This document shows, piece by piece, positions 18,334-27,720 of a stretch of 64,000 nt of DNA. The stretch spans positions 2,504,819 through 2,568,818 of the forward strand of contig CP129479.1 in the NCBI GenBank assembly GCA_030583865.1, given 5' to 3'. The DNA is from Thermodesulfobacteriota bacterium (lineage in GTDB: Bacteria > Desulfobacterota > GWC2-55-46). The notes under the pieces were generated by a model. That model did no database searches and was not told the DNA's origin. It worked only from the letters and a program-made list of their open reading frames with translations. Made by a program: the position numbers and the translations under genes. Positions within the stretch are counted from its first letter, which is position 1, and each line of letters begins with the position of its first letter.

Positions 18334-19490
18334 CTGAAACACTGCATGCCATCGGGATCGCCGAGATCATCTTCTGGCTCTCCCTCGCGGCTGTTTTCTA
18401 CGCTTACTTCGGCTATCCCGCACTGCTTTTCCTCCTCTCAGGCCTCACGCGGAGGGAAATCCGCGCGGGGAACAGGGACTACACGCCTACGGTATCGCTC
18501 CTCATACCTGTCCATAACGAGGAGGCCGTAATCGAACGAAAGCTCAAGAATACCTTTTCAATCGCTTATCCCGCCGAAAGGCTCGAAGTCATAATAGTAT
18601 CCGACGGCTCCACGGACCGGACAAGGGAGATAGTCGGGCGGAACCTCTCCGGACGGATGCGCTTTCTCGAGCTCCCGACAAGGAGCGGCAAGGCCGCGGC
18701 GCTCAACTACGGCCTCAAGTCCGCAACGGGCGAGATAGTCGTATTCTCCGATAGCTCCATAATGCTCGATAAAAACGCTATCAGAAGCATCGTATTGAAA
18801 TTCCAGGACCCGGCAGTCGGGTGCGTATCAGGCGAGGACCACATAGAGGGTCCCGGCGGAGAGGGGCTATACGGCAGGTACGAGCTCTTCCTCAGGAACC
18901 TCGAATCGAGGGTGCATTCCATAGTCGGCGCTAGCGGCTCTTTTTACGCCGAGAGAAGAGAAGCCTGCGAGCCTTTCAGGGAGGGACTTGCCCCGGACTT
19001 CCTCTCGGTGCTTAATATAGTCGACAAGGGCTACAGGGCGGTAACGGAGCCCGCGGCTTTCGGGACAATGACGAGCGTAACGGGCGTCAAGGATGAATTC
19101 AGGCGGAAGGCCAGGACGCTTGTGAGGGGCATGGCGGCGCTTTTCAGCAATGCCCGCCTTATGAACCCCTTAAGGACTGGCGTCTTCTCGCTGGAGCTCC
19201 TGTCGCACAAGGTCGCGCGGTGGCTGGTCCCGTTTTTCATGGTCTCGCTCCTCGTGTCGAACGCGTTTCTCCTCCGGAACCTGCCCTATGCGGTCTTCTT
19301 CGCGCTCCAGGCATCTTTCTACGCCCTTGCCGGCCTCGCGTTTCTCCGTATCGGCGGCCTGCATGAGAGGACCCTCGGCAGGGTCCCGCTTTATTTTACG
19401 GCAGTGAACGCGGCCATCCTCTACGCCTGGCTCCTTTACGCGACAGGCATTCGCATGGAGATCTGGAACCCTTCCAAAAGGCAGGCCTGA
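18330..19490 (+). CDS. Membrane-bound family 2 glycosyltransferase
   Basis: A 386-residue processive-type GT2. One N-terminal membrane segment (IIFWLSLAAVFYAYFGYPALL) precedes the catalytic domain (VSLLIPVHNEEAVIERK, VSDGSTDRT, FSDSSIM); three hydrophobic segments close the C-terminus (about 295-375). This is the layout of IcaA/BcsA-like synthases but without an obvious QRxRW motif, so it more likely adds a single residue. GTG start overlaps the PHP stop by 4 bases. The role is chain building on lipid carrier at the inner membrane. Confidence 0.85.
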   Translation: MTETLHAIGIAEIIFWLSLAAVFYAYFGYPALLFLLSGLTRREIRAGNRDYTPTVSLLIPVHNEEAVIERKLKNTFSIAYPAERLEVIIVSDGSTDRTREIVGRNLSGRMRFLELPTRSGKAAALNYGLKSATGEIVVFSDSSIMLDKNAIRSIVLKFQDPAVGCVSGEDHIEGPGGEGLYGRYELFLRNLESRVHSIVGASGSFYAERREACEPFREGLAPDFLSVLNIVDKGYRAVTEPAAFGTMTSVTGVKDEFRRKARTLVRGMAALFSNARLMNPLRTGVFSLELLSHKVARWLVPFFMVSLLVSNAFLLRNLPYAVFFALQASFYALAGLAFLRIGGLHERTLGRVPLYFTAVNAAILYAWLLYATGIRMEIWNPSKRQA

Positions 19491-19491
19491 G

Positions 19492-20307
19492 ATGACCGAA
19501 AGGCCTCTTTTTTTCAAGAACGGCGACTGCAGCCTCTTCGGGGTCCTGCACGAGCCGGAAGGTGTCAGAAAAGGCCCGGCCTTCGTCTTCTGCTCTCCTT
19601 TTGCCGAGGAGAAGCTCTGGGCGCACAGGGTCTTTGTCAACTTCGCGCGCGAGCTTGCAAGCCGCGGCCACACCGTCCTCAGGTTCGACTACATGGGTAA
19701 CGGCGATAGCGACGGCGACTTCGAGGAGACGACCCTCCAGACATATATCTCTGATGTAAGGGCCGCGGCCGATTTCACCCTGAACTCCGCCGGAGAAAAG
19801 GACGGGCTCTGTCTATTGGGCCTGGGCCTCGGCGCTACCTTTGCCGCGCTCGCGGCCGAGGAGATGCCCGGGGCCTCGGGTCTCATTCTGTGGAACCCGG
19901 TCGTAAACGGGGCCGCCTACATGCAGGAGATGCTCAAGATAAACCTGACGACCCAGATGTCAGTCTACAAGGAGATACGCCGGACAAGGGCGGAGCTCGC
20001 GCGCTTGATGTCCGAGGGCGCGACGGTCAACGTTGACGGCTACGAGATGTCGAACGCGCTCTACGAGCAGGTCTCCGCGATAAGCCTCGCCGGGGAAAAG
20101 AAACGGTTCTCCGGGCGGACCCTGATCGTCGAGATACACCGTAAGGAGAAGGAGCCAGGGAAGGATATGGCACAGCTTGCCTCGGCGTACGAGGGCGCGG
20201 GCCTTTCTATGGTAATCGAAGAGCCTTTCTGGAAGGAGATAAAGGCATATTCGGCAAAAGCCGAAAACCTCTTCAGGGCGACACTCGAATGGCTGGAACA
20301 GCGATAA
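19492..20307 (+). CDS. Alpha/beta hydrolase-fold protein, exosortase A system-associated
   Basis: A 271-residue alpha/beta-hydrolase-fold protein of the type found in pairs in exosortase A loci. Seen: the oxyanion region FVFCSPFAEEK, RFDYMGNGDSDGDF and a nucleophile-elbow position reading GLGLGAT, where the usual Ser is Gly. The classical serine is therefore absent and the protein may be non-hydrolytic or use another residue. It starts 1 base after the glycosyltransferase stop. Its end overlaps the N-terminal part of the paralogous hydrolase if that starts at 20289. Confidence 0.82.
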   Translation: MTERPLFFKNGDCSLFGVLHEPEGVRKGPAFVFCSPFAEEKLWAHRVFVNFARELASRGHTVLRFDYMGNGDSDGDFEETTLQTYISDVRAAADFTLNSAGEKDGLCLLGLGLGATFAALAAEEMPGASGLILWNPVVNGAAYMQEMLKINLTTQMSVYKEIRRTRAELARLMSEGATVNVDGYEMSNALYEQVSAISLAGEKKRFSGRTLIVEIHRKEKEPGKDMAQLASAYEGAGLSMVIEEPFWKEIKAYSAKAENLFRATLEWLEQR

Positions 20308-20312
20308 AAGAG

Positions 20313-21236
20313 ATGCGCCCTGTCGTATTCAGGAACAAAGAGGGACTCGCCCTCCACGGGATTCTACACATGCCCTCCGGGACGCCCAGGCAGCAGGGCA
20401 TAATCATCTTGAGCCCGGGGATAAAGAGCAGGGTCGCGCCGCACCGGCTTTATGTCAAGATGTCCCGTCGCTTCGTGGAGCTCGGATACGCCGTTCTGAG
20501 GTTCGACCCGGCCGGCATGGGCGACTCGGAAGGAGAGATTGACGAAAGGTTCGCAGCCGACGTCTACGGCTCCATCCAGGTGGGCCGGTTCGTGGGCGAT
20601 ACCGTGGCGGCAATGGACTGGATGCAAAGGGAGCTCGGCATAAAGAGCTTCATCCTTTCAGGCCTCTGCGGCGGAGCGATAACTGGGCTACTGGCTGGCG
20701 CGGGCGATAACAGGGTGGATTCTCTCCTGGGGCTCGGCATCCCTGTGATACTGGACGGAGCAAGCGTGGACAGGACCAGGCACATGTCAAAAGGGCAGCT
20801 CGAGGAAATGCGTAGAGGTTATTTAAGGAAGGCGCTCGACCCCAAGGCATGGACCAGGCTCCTCTCTTTTAAGAGCGACTACAGGCTTCTTATGAAATCG
20901 CTGGCCCTTACCCTGTCCGGCAAAAAGAAAAAGCCGATGCCTGCAGGCGTAACCGGAAAGGCCGCGGTCCCGGGCAACTTCAACACCTTGTTCCCGGACG
21001 CCTTCAGCCGCATGGCGGAAAAAGGGAAGGTCTGCCTCGTCTTCAGCGAGGCTGACAGGCTCTACTGGGAGTTCGAGGAGAAGTTCGCGGCCACCCACAG
21101 GGATTCTATCGCAAGGGCGGGAAAAAACCTGGAAATACATATTACCAAAAACGCCAACCATGTGTTCACCTTCAGGGATTGGCAGGAGAGCGCCCTGGAG
21201 ACCATGTGCAGCTGGCTGGAAAGGCAGGATGCATGA
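20313..21236 (+). CDS. Alpha/beta hydrolase, exosortase A system-associated, Cys-nucleophile type
   Basis: A protein of about 307 residues, paralogous to the one upstream (MRPVVFRNKEGLALHG aligns with the MTERPLFFKNG start of that protein, which is why I prefer ATG 20313; ATG 20289 is in frame). Seen: RFDPAGMGDSEG, and a nucleophile elbow GLCGGA with Cys in place of Ser, as in dienelactone hydrolase. The C-terminal HVFTF holds the probable catalytic His. The family recurs beside exosortase A, and its substrate is unknown. The sulfotransferase ATG overlaps its stop. Confidence 0.83.
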   Translation: MRPVVFRNKEGLALHGILHMPSGTPRQQGIIILSPGIKSRVAPHRLYVKMSRRFVELGYAVLRFDPAGMGDSEGEIDERFAADVYGSIQVGRFVGDTVAAMDWMQRELGIKSFILSGLCGGAITGLLAGAGDNRVDSLLGLGIPVILDGASVDRTRHMSKGQLEEMRRGYLRKALDPKAWTRLLSFKSDYRLLMKSLALTLSGKKKKPMPAGVTGKAAVPGNFNTLFPDAFSRMAEKGKVCLVFSEADRLYWEFEEKFAATHRDSIARAGKNLEIHITKNANHVFTFRDWQESALETMCSWLERQDA

Positions 21237-22123
21237 TCGACAGCACTGATGAAAAAAGCGTTTTCCACAGGACGATGCGCATTGCAAAACACAATCCCGC
21301 ATCGGTATTCGTTTTCAGCAAACTGCTCGAGTATATGTGCCGGGACGTGGAATCATACGTCTTTGTCGCCAATTCCGGCAGGTGCGGCTCCGTAACCCTC
21401 AGCAAGATATTCGAGACGGTGGAAGAAGGGATAAGCCTGCATGAGCCGGCCCCGGTCATGTTTAACGATTACGCTCCCGGGACGGACAGAAAGAAGTATT
21501 TCCACGACCTCTTCTATATGAGGAAAAGGATATACATTAATACGGCAGCGCGGGGGCACCGCCATTATTTCGAGACTAACCACCAGTTCGTGAAGAACTT
21601 CATCGACCCTGCAGTCGAGTATTTCGGGGAGCGGATACGCGTACTCCACCTCGTAAGAGACCCTGTCAGCGTGGCCTCTTCCTTCTACCAGGTAAACACG
21701 ATACCCGGCCAGCGGGAGGGCGGCGGCGTCCTGTACCTTATCGACCCGCGCGAAAGCGACAATCTAATCAGCGCCGCCGACCTCCTGTACGAGTCTAAGG
21801 AGTTCAGCCACGACATATACAAATGCCTCTGGTACTGGTACGAGGTCGAGGCGCGAATAAAGGCCGCGAAGCTCCGGCATGGCTGGATCCAGTTCTACAA
21901 ATTGAAAACCGAGGACCTGAACGACCCAGGCGCGGTGCTCAAGATGTTCAAGAGTCTCGCGATTGAGATAGACCAGGCCAGGCTAAACGCAGTTGTCGGC
22001 GTAAAGGCCAACACCAGAACGAGTGAAAAATTGAAAAGTGTCGATAAGGCGGCTTGCGCCGAAATGAACCAAAAACTGCTGTTCCAGCTCGAAAAGCGAT
22101 ATGGCAAAGACTTCTGGACATAA
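21233..22123 (+). CDS. Sulfotransferase-like protein
   Basis: A 296-residue protein with a sulfotransferase-type P-loop, ANSGRCGSVTLS (about 46-57, the 5'-phosphosulfate loop), and a later VRDPVSVASSFYQ that fits the 3'-phosphate-binding motif. It would move a sulfate from PAPS to an EPS sugar. APS kinase, which makes PAPS, is at 44977. I chose ATG 21233, which overlaps the hydrolase stop (ATGA). The Lys often present in the P-loop is not seen (SGRCGS), as in many bacterial members. Confidence in the fold is good, in the acceptor low. Confidence 0.78.
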   Translation: MIDSTDEKSVFHRTMRIAKHNPASVFVFSKLLEYMCRDVESYVFVANSGRCGSVTLSKIFETVEEGISLHEPAPVMFNDYAPGTDRKKYFHDLFYMRKRIYINTAARGHRHYFETNHQFVKNFIDPAVEYFGERIRVLHLVRDPVSVASSFYQVNTIPGQREGGGVLYLIDPRESDNLISAADLLYESKEFSHDIYKCLWYWYEVEARIKAAKLRHGWIQFYKLKTEDLNDPGAVLKMFKSLAIEIDQARLNAVVGVKANTRTSEKLKSVDKAACAEMNQKLLFQLEKRYGKDFWT

Positions 22124-22136
22124 GGGGGCGGCGGGG

Positions 22137-22883
22137 ATGCGCGTCTCGGACGATCCGAGTAGCGAGAGCCTTCACCTTTACGGCGAGATAGTCAGGGAAA
22201 TCAGCTTGTCCGGGGAAGAGCTCCAGGACTGGTTCGGAGACTATGCAAGACAGCAGCGTAGCCGGATTGCCTGCGACCTTGACATAATAAGCCGTCTTCT
22301 GGGAAGGGATCAAAGGATACTCGAACTGGGCTCGATGCCTTTCATTACGACGATAGCGCTCCGCCGGCTCGGATACGACGTGCGCGGGGTGGATATCCAC
22401 CCGGAAAGGTTCAGGAAGACCATCGAGGGCTCGGGGATAACCGTCGACGCGTGCGATATCGAGCGCAATGCCCTGCCCTACGAGGACCGGAGCTTCGACT
22501 CCGTCATTTTTTTCGAGATATTCGAGCACCTGAGGATAAACCCGGTTTTTACGCTCTCGGAAGCCTACAGGGTCTTAAAGCCCGGCGGCTCGTTCCTTTT
22601 CACCACACCCAACCTCAAGTCTCTCACGGGAATGTACGACCTGCTGGTCAGGGACAGGACTGGGGCGGACCCCTTCAAGGAATACGCCAAGCTTGAAGAG
22701 ATCGGGCACATGGGGCACGTGCGGCTCTACACGGCAGCGGAGGTCGCTTCCCTGCTGGAAAGTGTTGGATTCAAGGTGAACGGCGTCTTTTTCAGGGGCA
22801 GGTATAATTCGAAAATGATGCGCCTGCTGACCGGTTTCGTCCCATCCCTTAAGCCAATGATAATGGTTAGCGCATCAAGGTAA
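22137..22883 (+). CDS. Class I SAM-dependent methyltransferase
   Basis: A 248-residue Rossmann-fold methyltransferase. Motif I is ILELGSMPF, motif II has RGVDIHPERF, and the later DSVIFFEIFEHL and YRVLKPGGSFLFTTPN are typical of the Methyltransf_11 group. I chose ATG 22137 because GGGGGCGGCGGGG lies directly upstream and the position is 13 bases after the sulfotransferase stop; ATG 22101 would overlap that gene. It probably O-methylates a sugar. Motif I lacks the usual G-x-G-x-G spacing (E-L-G-S-M-P), a small deviation. Confidence 0.84.
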   Translation: MRVSDDPSSESLHLYGEIVREISLSGEELQDWFGDYARQQRSRIACDLDIISRLLGRDQRILELGSMPFITTIALRRLGYDVRGVDIHPERFRKTIEGSGITVDACDIERNALPYEDRSFDSVIFFEIFEHLRINPVFTLSEAYRVLKPGGSFLFTTPNLKSLTGMYDLLVRDRTGADPFKEYAKLEEIGHMGHVRLYTAAEVASLLESVGFKVNGVFFRGRYNSKMMRLLTGFVPSLKPMIMVSASR

Positions 22884-24361
22884 TGCAGATCGTAGGTAGA
22901 TTAAAGGCGCTCTCTGAGTTCCTCAGCAGCCATGACGGCACGCTGCGGAAAAAGACCGTCCGCTCAGGGGTCCTCGTCGGCTTCAACAGCATAATCATAA
23001 ACTCCCTGGGCTTTATAAGGACGATCATACTGGCGCGCCTGCTGGCCCCGGAGGTATTCGGCCTTATGAGCATCTGCCTGATAGTAGTAAAAGCGGCCGA
23101 GATATTTACGGAGACAGGCTTCGGGGCGGCGCTCATCCATCGCAAGGACAATTTCGAGGCGTCGAGAGACACGGCTTTTACAATGTCGTTTATAAGAGGG
23201 TGCGTGCTGGCTATTTCCGTCTTTTTTCTCTCTCCTCTCATCGCGGCATATTACGACAACCTCCTTCTCGAAGACCTAATCAAGGTAACTGCGCTGATAC
23301 TCTTTTTCCACGGGACACAGAATATAAACATCATAGCCTTCCAGAAGGAGCTCGACTTCAGGAGAATAGCTGTTCTCGAGCAGGCCAGGGCGGCCTCCGC
23401 GTTCATTATACTGGTGGGGCTTGCCTATTACCTCGGGAACATCTGGTCGCTCGTTATCGGATATGTCGCGGTGGCGGCTGTAGATTCCATCCTGACTTAC
23501 GCCATCATACCCGGGCGCCCCGGAATAAGGTTCAACTTGCCGGTTGCGCGGGAGCTCTTCGCCTACGGCAAATACATAACCGGGCTTTCGATAGTAGTCT
23601 TCCTGGCCGCCGAACTGGACAACCTGATAATAGGCAAGGTGCTCGGCATGGAGATGCTCGGTTTCTATGTGATCGCGTTCACGCTCGCCAATCTGCCGAC
23701 CACGCATATCTCCAAGGTCACTTCCAGGGTCATGTTCCCGTCGTACAGCAAGCTGCAGGACGACCCCCATGCGCTCCGCGAAGCATACCTCAAGGTGCTC
23801 AAGCTCGTCGCGAGCATATCCATACCGGCCGGCGCGGGGCTGGCCGTGCTGTCATTGGAGATAGTGAGCGTGCTATACGGGGAGCGGTGGGCATATTCGG
23901 CCGGCCCGCTCCGCATATTGTGCGTCTACGGCTGCATAATGGCGATAATGTCGCTGAACGGGTATATCTTCAACGCGATCGGGAAGCCGAGCATCCCATT
24001 TTACTTCAACGCGGCGCGGCTTGTCCTTATCACTTTTTTGATCTACCCCTTGACGGCCTGGCTAGGGCTGTACGGCGCCGCCATAGCCGTTACCCTTCCG
24101 CTTGCGCTCCAGTTCGGTGCCATTACATTCGTTTTTGCCAGGACGCTCGGCCTCGAGGTCATGAAGATATTTAAGATACTGTCCAACGTACTTTTTTCAA
24201 CGCTCGTCATGATACTGGTCCTGTTGCTCTACAGGAGGATTATTCACGATGCCGACATATATACCCTGGCCCTCGGGATCGCGATAGGTATCTGCACCTA
24301 CGCGGCGCTGAACGCGAGGGACCTGAGGAATCTTTTCAGAGGGAGATTCCTCAATTCCTGA
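22883..24361 (+). CDS. Lipopolysaccharide/EPS flippase (Wzx-type, MOP superfamily)
   Basis: A 492-residue membrane protein with about 12-14 hydrophobic helices. The start of the conserved region (SGVLVGFNSIIINSLGFIRTIILARLLAPEVFGLMS, here split) is the typical PST/WzxC-like opening. It moves lipid-linked repeat units across the inner membrane. Start and previous stop overlap as TAATG. Glycosyltransferases and the polymerase/ligase gene follow directly, so this locus has a Wzx/Wzy-like route rather than an ABC exporter. Confidence 0.9.
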   Translation: MQIVGRLKALSEFLSSHDGTLRKKTVRSGVLVGFNSIIINSLGFIRTIILARLLAPEVFGLMSICLIVVKAAEIFTETGFGAALIHRKDNFEASRDTAFTMSFIRGCVLAISVFFLSPLIAAYYDNLLLEDLIKVTALILFFHGTQNINIIAFQKELDFRRIAVLEQARAASAFIILVGLAYYLGNIWSLVIGYVAVAAVDSILTYAIIPGRPGIRFNLPVARELFAYGKYITGLSIVVFLAAELDNLIIGKVLGMEMLGFYVIAFTLANLPTTHISKVTSRVMFPSYSKLQDDPHALREAYLKVLKLVASISIPAGAGLAVLSLEIVSVLYGERWAYSAGPLRILCVYGCIMAIMSLNGYIFNAIGKPSIPFYFNAARLVLITFLIYPLTAWLGLYGAAIAVTLPLALQFGAITFVFARTLGLEVMKIFKILSNVLFSTLVMILVLLLYRRIIHDADIYTLALGIAIGICTYAALNARDLRNLFRGRFLNS

Positions 24362-24373
24362 GGAGAGGGGCCG

Positions 24374-25603
24374 ATGGCGAGGAAGAACATACTATACGTG
24401 GAGAGCAGCTCCGACGGGACCGTGGGCGGGTCGCATTTCTGCCTGCTTGACATAATTAAGCGGCTGGACAGGACCGCCTACAACCCGACAGTGGTATTTT
24501 ACAACGACAACATGCTCGTGCCTGAATTCCGCGAAGCGGGGTGCAAGGTGATAATATTGAAGAAGCGGCGCGCCCTGAACCTCCTTTCGAGGCGGAGTAA
24601 GGACGCTCGCGATTCTCTTTCCGGTCTCGCATCCGGGCCCTTACTGGTTATCCAGAAAGCGCTCAATTACATGATAACTTTCATCTTGCCCGCCCTGTCG
24701 AGCTGGAAGGTCATCGTAAGAGAGCGGGCCGACCTTGTGCACCTCAATAACACGCTCGTGCTTTCAGAGCATTGGATCCTGGCTTCACTTTTTACAAAGG
24801 CGAGGATCATAGCCCACGAAAGGGGTATAAACACCTTTTTCCCTCCACTGACCAGGTCCTGGGGCAGGTTTTTAAGGGCCGTCATCTGCATATCCGGGGC
24901 CGTACTCGCCAATCTCAAGAAGCATGGCTTTCCGCAGACTCAGCTCAGGATGATATACGACGGGCTCGACCCGTATGCATTCAGCGCCAGGGTGAGCCGC
25001 GGCAGACAGGAAGTCCTGTCCGAATTCGGGATCGGGCCTGGTTCCCTGGTAATAGGGATTATCGGGAACATAAAGGAATGGAAGGGGCAGAAGACTGTAA
25101 TCCTCGCCATGAAAACGGTTCTCAAAAAATATCCGGACGCCAGATGCCTCATCATAGGCGGATTATCCGACCGCGCAAGCGACAGCGCGTATTATGAAAG
25201 CCTGCTGCGGACCGTACGGGAGGAGGGTCTGGGCTCGAGCGTGGTCTTTACGGGCCAGCGGAGCGACGTGGCTTCCATCGTAAATGCGCTAGACCTCGTC
25301 GTCCACGCCTCGATAGAGCCCGAGCCGTTTGGGAGGGTAAACCTCGAAGGCATGGCGCTTTCCAAGCCGGTCATATCCACTACGCTCGGCGCCGGACCTG
25401 AGATAATCGTGCACGGTCTAACCGGCTATACAGTGCCCCCGGGCGAGCCTGAGCCGCTGGCACAATCGATTTTATCACTACTCGGCTCCCCGGAGCAGGC
25501 GGCCCGTATGGGCAGGGCCGGGAGGGAAAGACTTATGGAGAAATTCCATATTTCGGGGAACATCAGGGGGATTGAGGCGATATACAGAGAGGTCCTGGCC
25601 TGA
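24374..25603 (+). CDS. Family 4 glycosyltransferase
   Basis: A 409-residue GT-B fold enzyme. The N-terminus has the donor-domain opening ILYVESSSDGTVGGSHFCLLD, and the GT4 C-terminal domain shows IGIIGNIKEWKGQ, EPEPFGRVNLEGMALSKP (the E-x7-E motif) and GLTGYTVPPGEPE. It transfers a sugar from a nucleotide donor at the cytoplasmic side. GGAG lies 9 bases before the ATG. The donor is not predictable from sequence. Confidence 0.88.
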   Translation: MARKNILYVESSSDGTVGGSHFCLLDIIKRLDRTAYNPTVVFYNDNMLVPEFREAGCKVIILKKRRALNLLSRRSKDARDSLSGLASGPLLVIQKALNYMITFILPALSSWKVIVRERADLVHLNNTLVLSEHWILASLFTKARIIAHERGINTFFPPLTRSWGRFLRAVICISGAVLANLKKHGFPQTQLRMIYDGLDPYAFSARVSRGRQEVLSEFGIGPGSLVIGIIGNIKEWKGQKTVILAMKTVLKKYPDARCLIIGGLSDRASDSAYYESLLRTVREEGLGSSVVFTGQRSDVASIVNALDLVVHASIEPEPFGRVNLEGMALSKPVISTTLGAGPEIIVHGLTGYTVPPGEPEPLAQSILSLLGSPEQAARMGRAGRERLMEKFHISGNIRGIEAIYREVLA

Positions 25604-25648
25604 GATTATGCGGCTTTTGCGGCACCCATTAGAATTCAAATAGATTCC

Positions 25649-26938
25649 ATGAAACTGGCTTTTATAGGATACCTGTCGATATTGGCCGTCGAGTACTTCG
25701 GCCTGGGCAATCACCTTCCGGCCTTGAAGCACCTGCATTATTCGCTTATCGTCTCGGCAATGGTTTTTGTATACCTCTTCATCAAGGGCGGGAACAGGGG
25801 CGTTCAGGACTTTTTTGAGAAGGGCCAGACCCGGCTTTTCCTCGTCTTTATGAGCTTAACCCTTTTCTCTGTCTTTTACGGCCTGGTAAGACTGTACGGT
25901 TTCAATAATCTGAAGGCCCAGATCGGATATTTCATGCTCTTCGCGTCCGGCTATTTCCTTGTCAGGGAGCAGAAGCGGCTGGAAGCGCTGGGCCTGTTCC
26001 TGCTTTCAATCCACCTTTGCCTTGTTCTCATAAACTTCAAAAACTTTTTTTCCGAGACGAGGACGGAAAGCTTTAACGCCGGCTATTTCCTGGGGGATGG
26101 CAATGATTTCGGCTGGGGCCTCAATATCGTCCTCCCGTTCGCGGTCTACGCTATAGTAAAAAATACCAGCATTCTGAAAAAGGGGTTTTTCTTCCTTTGC
26201 TCGGCTGTCATATCGGTCGGAATATTCGGGACCCTGTCGAGAGGGGCCACTCTCGCTTTTTCGATCTCCATCCTCTATTTAATACTGAAATCGAAAAACA
26301 GAGCTTTAGGCGTGGCCGCCAGCGTATTCATCGCCGCGGGGGTCTTTTTCTTCGCTCCTCCCAAGTACTTTGAAAGAATGGAAACAATCGTCCAGTATTC
26401 CTCGGACAGCTCGGCCATGGGCAGGATAGGCGCATGGAAGGCGGCCATCAACATGGCTTCCGAGAACCCGCTTGGCGTAGGCGCCGGGAGTTTCAACTCC
26501 GCATATGGACGTTTCTACAGGCCCGCCGAGGCGATTTCGAACAGGTGGATTTCCGCTCACAGCATCTACTTCGTCGTGCTCGGCGAATATGGTTTCCCGG
26601 GCCTTATACTGATCGTCTCTATCATCATCATAAACATACGCCAGAACGGCAGGTCAGCCTCGATACTCAAGGGGGACCAATCGCTCGGCATGAACTATTA
26701 TTGGCCGGTATGCCTTAACATGAGTATAATAGCGTACTCTGTCGGGGGGTTCTTCCTCGGAGGGATAAACTACCCGCATATCTACATACTTTCGGCATTG
26801 ACCCTCGGCACGAGCCATGTCATAAATGCGAGGACTGCATTAAAGGGGGCCGCTCAACCAGCTGTCGAGCCGGGTCGAACCGGCATAAAGCCCTTTAAGG
26901 ACAGACAGCGCAGAGCGCCGTCTTATCGACACGCCTGA
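25649..26938 (+). CDS. O-antigen ligase/polymerase family membrane protein (Wzy/WaaL-like)
   Basis: A 429-residue polytopic membrane protein with a PF04932-like core: GTLSRGATLAF, a large loop with RIGAWKAAINMASENPLGVGAGSFN, and HSIYFVVLGEYGFPGLIL. This loop is typical of O-antigen ligases and Wzy polymerases, and a member of this family is regular in exosortase A clusters. It would polymerise or transfer the EPS chain at the periplasmic face. No clear ribosome site is visible before ATG 25649; the 45-base gap holds nothing else. Confidence 0.87.
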   Translation: MKLAFIGYLSILAVEYFGLGNHLPALKHLHYSLIVSAMVFVYLFIKGGNRGVQDFFEKGQTRLFLVFMSLTLFSVFYGLVRLYGFNNLKAQIGYFMLFASGYFLVREQKRLEALGLFLLSIHLCLVLINFKNFFSETRTESFNAGYFLGDGNDFGWGLNIVLPFAVYAIVKNTSILKKGFFFLCSAVISVGIFGTLSRGATLAFSISILYLILKSKNRALGVAASVFIAAGVFFFAPPKYFERMETIVQYSSDSSAMGRIGAWKAAINMASENPLGVGAGSFNSAYGRFYRPAEAISNRWISAHSIYFVVLGEYGFPGLILIVSIIIINIRQNGRSASILKGDQSLGMNYYWPVCLNMSIIAYSVGGFFLGGINYPHIYILSALTLGTSHVINARTALKGAAQPAVEPGRTGIKPFKDRQRRAPSYRHA

Positions 26939-27003
26939 GCGCGATTCCGGGTTCTTGCTGGTCGGGCCGCGGCATAAGACACCTGACTGCGTGAACTATA
27001 AAA

Positions 27004-27699
27004 ATGAGCATAAAAACGAAGATAATGAAAAAGGAAAACCTGTTCTACGCCTTTTTGAACAGGACATATTATTTCATGAAAGGGGCTCGCATGCCGCTGC
27101 CTCTTTTCCTTTACAGGGCCATGTACGCCGCCTTAAGGATGTGCTCTGCCGCGCTCTGGTGGCTAGCGAAGGTCCTCTGGCTCGAACCGGTCTTCCGCTC
27201 GCAATGCGAGGAATGCGGCAGGAACCTGCAAATGGGGCATTTCCTGCCATATCTTCTCGGGAGCGGCGCTATCCGGCTCGGCGACAATAACCGCCTTAAC
27301 GGGAAGGTCAACATTTACTTCTCAAACAGGTATTTTGAACGACCCGATCTCAAGATCGGCAGCAATTGCTCGCTTGGACACCTTTTAAACCTGAACATAG
27401 CGCAAAGCATCGCCATAGGCGACAACGTAAGGATCGGCAGCCTTGTCTCAATTACCGACTCGGACGGACATCCCGTCGACAAGGTCGCACGCCGCACGCA
27501 GCCTTTCCCAAAGGAGGCGATAAGGCCTATCATCATCGGGAACGACGTGTGGATCGGACGCTCGGTCACCATCCTTAAGGGCGTGGTGATAGGCGACGGG
27601 GCCATAATCGGCGCAGGCTCGGTCGTGACCAGGGATATTCCCCCGGACTGCATCGCGGGCGGCAATCCTGCCAGGGAGATCAGAAAGCTGAACCAATAG
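27004..27699 (+). CDS. Left-handed beta-helix acetyltransferase (WbbJ/CysE-like hexapeptide repeat)
   Basis: A 231-residue hexapeptide-repeat acyltransferase. The repeat region runs from about residue 90 ([31 protein letters not shown]) to the end ([46 protein letters not shown]). The N-terminus has a short Cys-rich piece (CEECGRN) and hydrophobic residues. It probably O-acetylates an EPS sugar with acetyl-CoA. A 65-base gap to the upstream gene holds no visible signal. Confidence 0.88.
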   Translation: MSIKTKIMKKENLFYAFLNRTYYFMKGARMPLPLFLYRAMYAALRMCSAALWWLAKVLWLEPVFRSQCEECGRNLQMGHFLPYLLGSGAIRLGDNNRLNGKVNIYFSNRYFERPDLKIGSNCSLGHLLNLNIAQSIAIGDNVRIGSLVSITDSDGHPVDKVARRTQPFPKEAIRPIIIGNDVWIGRSVTILKGVVIGDGAIIGAGSVVTRDIPPDCIAGGNPAREIRKLNQ

Positions 27700-27720
27700 C
27701 CAGGCGCACCGGGAGCTCGA

